This document shows positions 6,225 through 6,478 of a stretch of DNA of 6,478 nt, piece by piece (the stretch's first letter is position 1; each line of letters begins with the position of its first letter). The stretch is taken from contig SKLD01000420.1 in the NCBI GenBank assembly GCA_007123395.1, positions 1 to 6,478 of the forward strand, read 5' to 3'. The DNA is from Opitutales bacterium (GTDB lineage: Bacteria > Verrucomicrobiota > Verrucomicrobiia > Opitutales > Oceanipulchritudinaceae). Position numbers and translations under genes: made by a program. The notes under the pieces were generated by a model. That model was given only the letters and a program-made list of their open reading frames with translations, made no database searches and was not told the DNA's origin.

Positions 6225-6404
6225 TCAGACCTCAACGTCGATGACCTGTCGCCCGCGGTACATGCCGTTGGCGGGGTTCACGCGGTGGGGACGGAAGAGC
6301 GTGCCGTCCGTCGGATCCTTGGCGAGCTGGGGTGCGACAAAGGGATGAGCCCCGCGGCGTTTGCGGGAGCGTTGCTTGGATTGCTTGCGTTTCGGTTGGG
6401 CCAT
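6225..6404 (-). CDS. rpmF: 50S ribosomal protein L32
   Basis: L32 is a small protein of the large ribosomal subunit. The 59 residues start MAQPKRKQSKQRSRKRRGAH, the basic L32 N-terminus, and end MYRGRQVIDVEV, matching the YYRGRxV signature of the family. The length is typical. Many bacterial L32 proteins hold two CxxC pairs that bind zinc; this one has no cysteine at all (the second pair position reads RVNPANG), so it is of the zinc-free (C-minus) type, as in E. coli. The ATG is the only sensible start. It follows a TAA in another frame by six bases and shows no Shine-Dalgarno site. It heads the visible part of the operon and is followed 80 bases later by plsX, a linkage kept across many phyla. 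Confidence 0.95.
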   Translation of the reverse strand: MAQPKRKQSKQRSRKRRGAHPFVAPQLAKDPTDGTLFRPHRVNPANGMYRGRQVIDVEV

Positions 6405-6478
6405 GGCTCGTTAATCGGCTTGTGGTTCCTGCTTTCTGAAAATGGAAAACGGGCAAGAACAGGGCATCCGAGCGCCGC
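6405..6478 (-). other. rpmF leader, or the tail of an upstream gene cut by the window edge
   Basis: A minus-strand frame enters from the window edge and stops at TAA 6411-6413, six bases before rpmF; its last 21 residues end RKQEPQAD. In many bacteria the gene before rpmF encodes a DUF177 (YceD-like) protein, so this could be its C-terminus, but the residues show no motif I recognise. The other two frames run open into rpmF without a credible start. It may equally be untranslated leader with the rpmF promoter. Confidence 0.2.

Noticed and set aside
6232..6456. A 74-codon minus-strand frame covering rpmF
   Set aside because: It is in a different frame from the 59-residue L32 protein, which matches the family from end to end.

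Overview
The window is high-GC bacterial DNA with one compact housekeeping operon on the minus strand and a worn, gene-poor flank on the left. The best guess for the source is Verrucomicrobiota, probably the Opitutia. The reasons are the order rpmF-plsX-fabH followed directly by a BamD-like TPR protein and an LptE-like lipoprotein, the GC-rich codon use, and the lack of clear Shine-Dalgarno sites. This assignment rests on recognition, not on a search.

Right part, 2300-6404, minus strand, read right to left: rpmF (ribosomal protein L32, too short for many ORF finders), plsX (acyl-ACP:phosphate acyltransferase), fabH (beta-ketoacyl-ACP synthase III), a secreted BamD/YfiO-like TPR protein, and an LptE-like lipoprotein. 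Spacing is tight (80, 83, -4 and 13 bases), so co-transcription is likely. The set joins ribosome supply, the start of fatty-acid and phospholipid synthesis, and the two outer-membrane assembly lines (beta-barrel proteins and LPS). The rpmF-plsX gap holds two GC-rich hairpins.

Left part, plus strand: 587-1792 encodes a signal-peptide-bearing outer-membrane beta-barrel protein of unknown role. It is followed by an AT-rich 64-base gap and then a decayed glycoside hydrolase family 17 fragment (1857-2183). That fragment has lost its N-terminal part and, in frame, its catalytic centre. Overlapping its 3' end on the other strand is a short tail that resembles the C-terminus of DUF4143-type ATPases (2158-2259). 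The first 586 bases hold no convincing intact gene, only a short piece that resembles the N-terminus of Rpn/YhgA-like PD-(D/E)XK nucleases (288-404) and repeated GGATCC-containing motifs.

I found no CRISPR array, no complete mobile element, no tRNA or rRNA, and no convincing new multi-gene system. The most interesting points are the gene remnants around the operon's 3' end, the BamD-like protein without a lipid-anchor cysteine, and the structured rpmF-plsX spacer.
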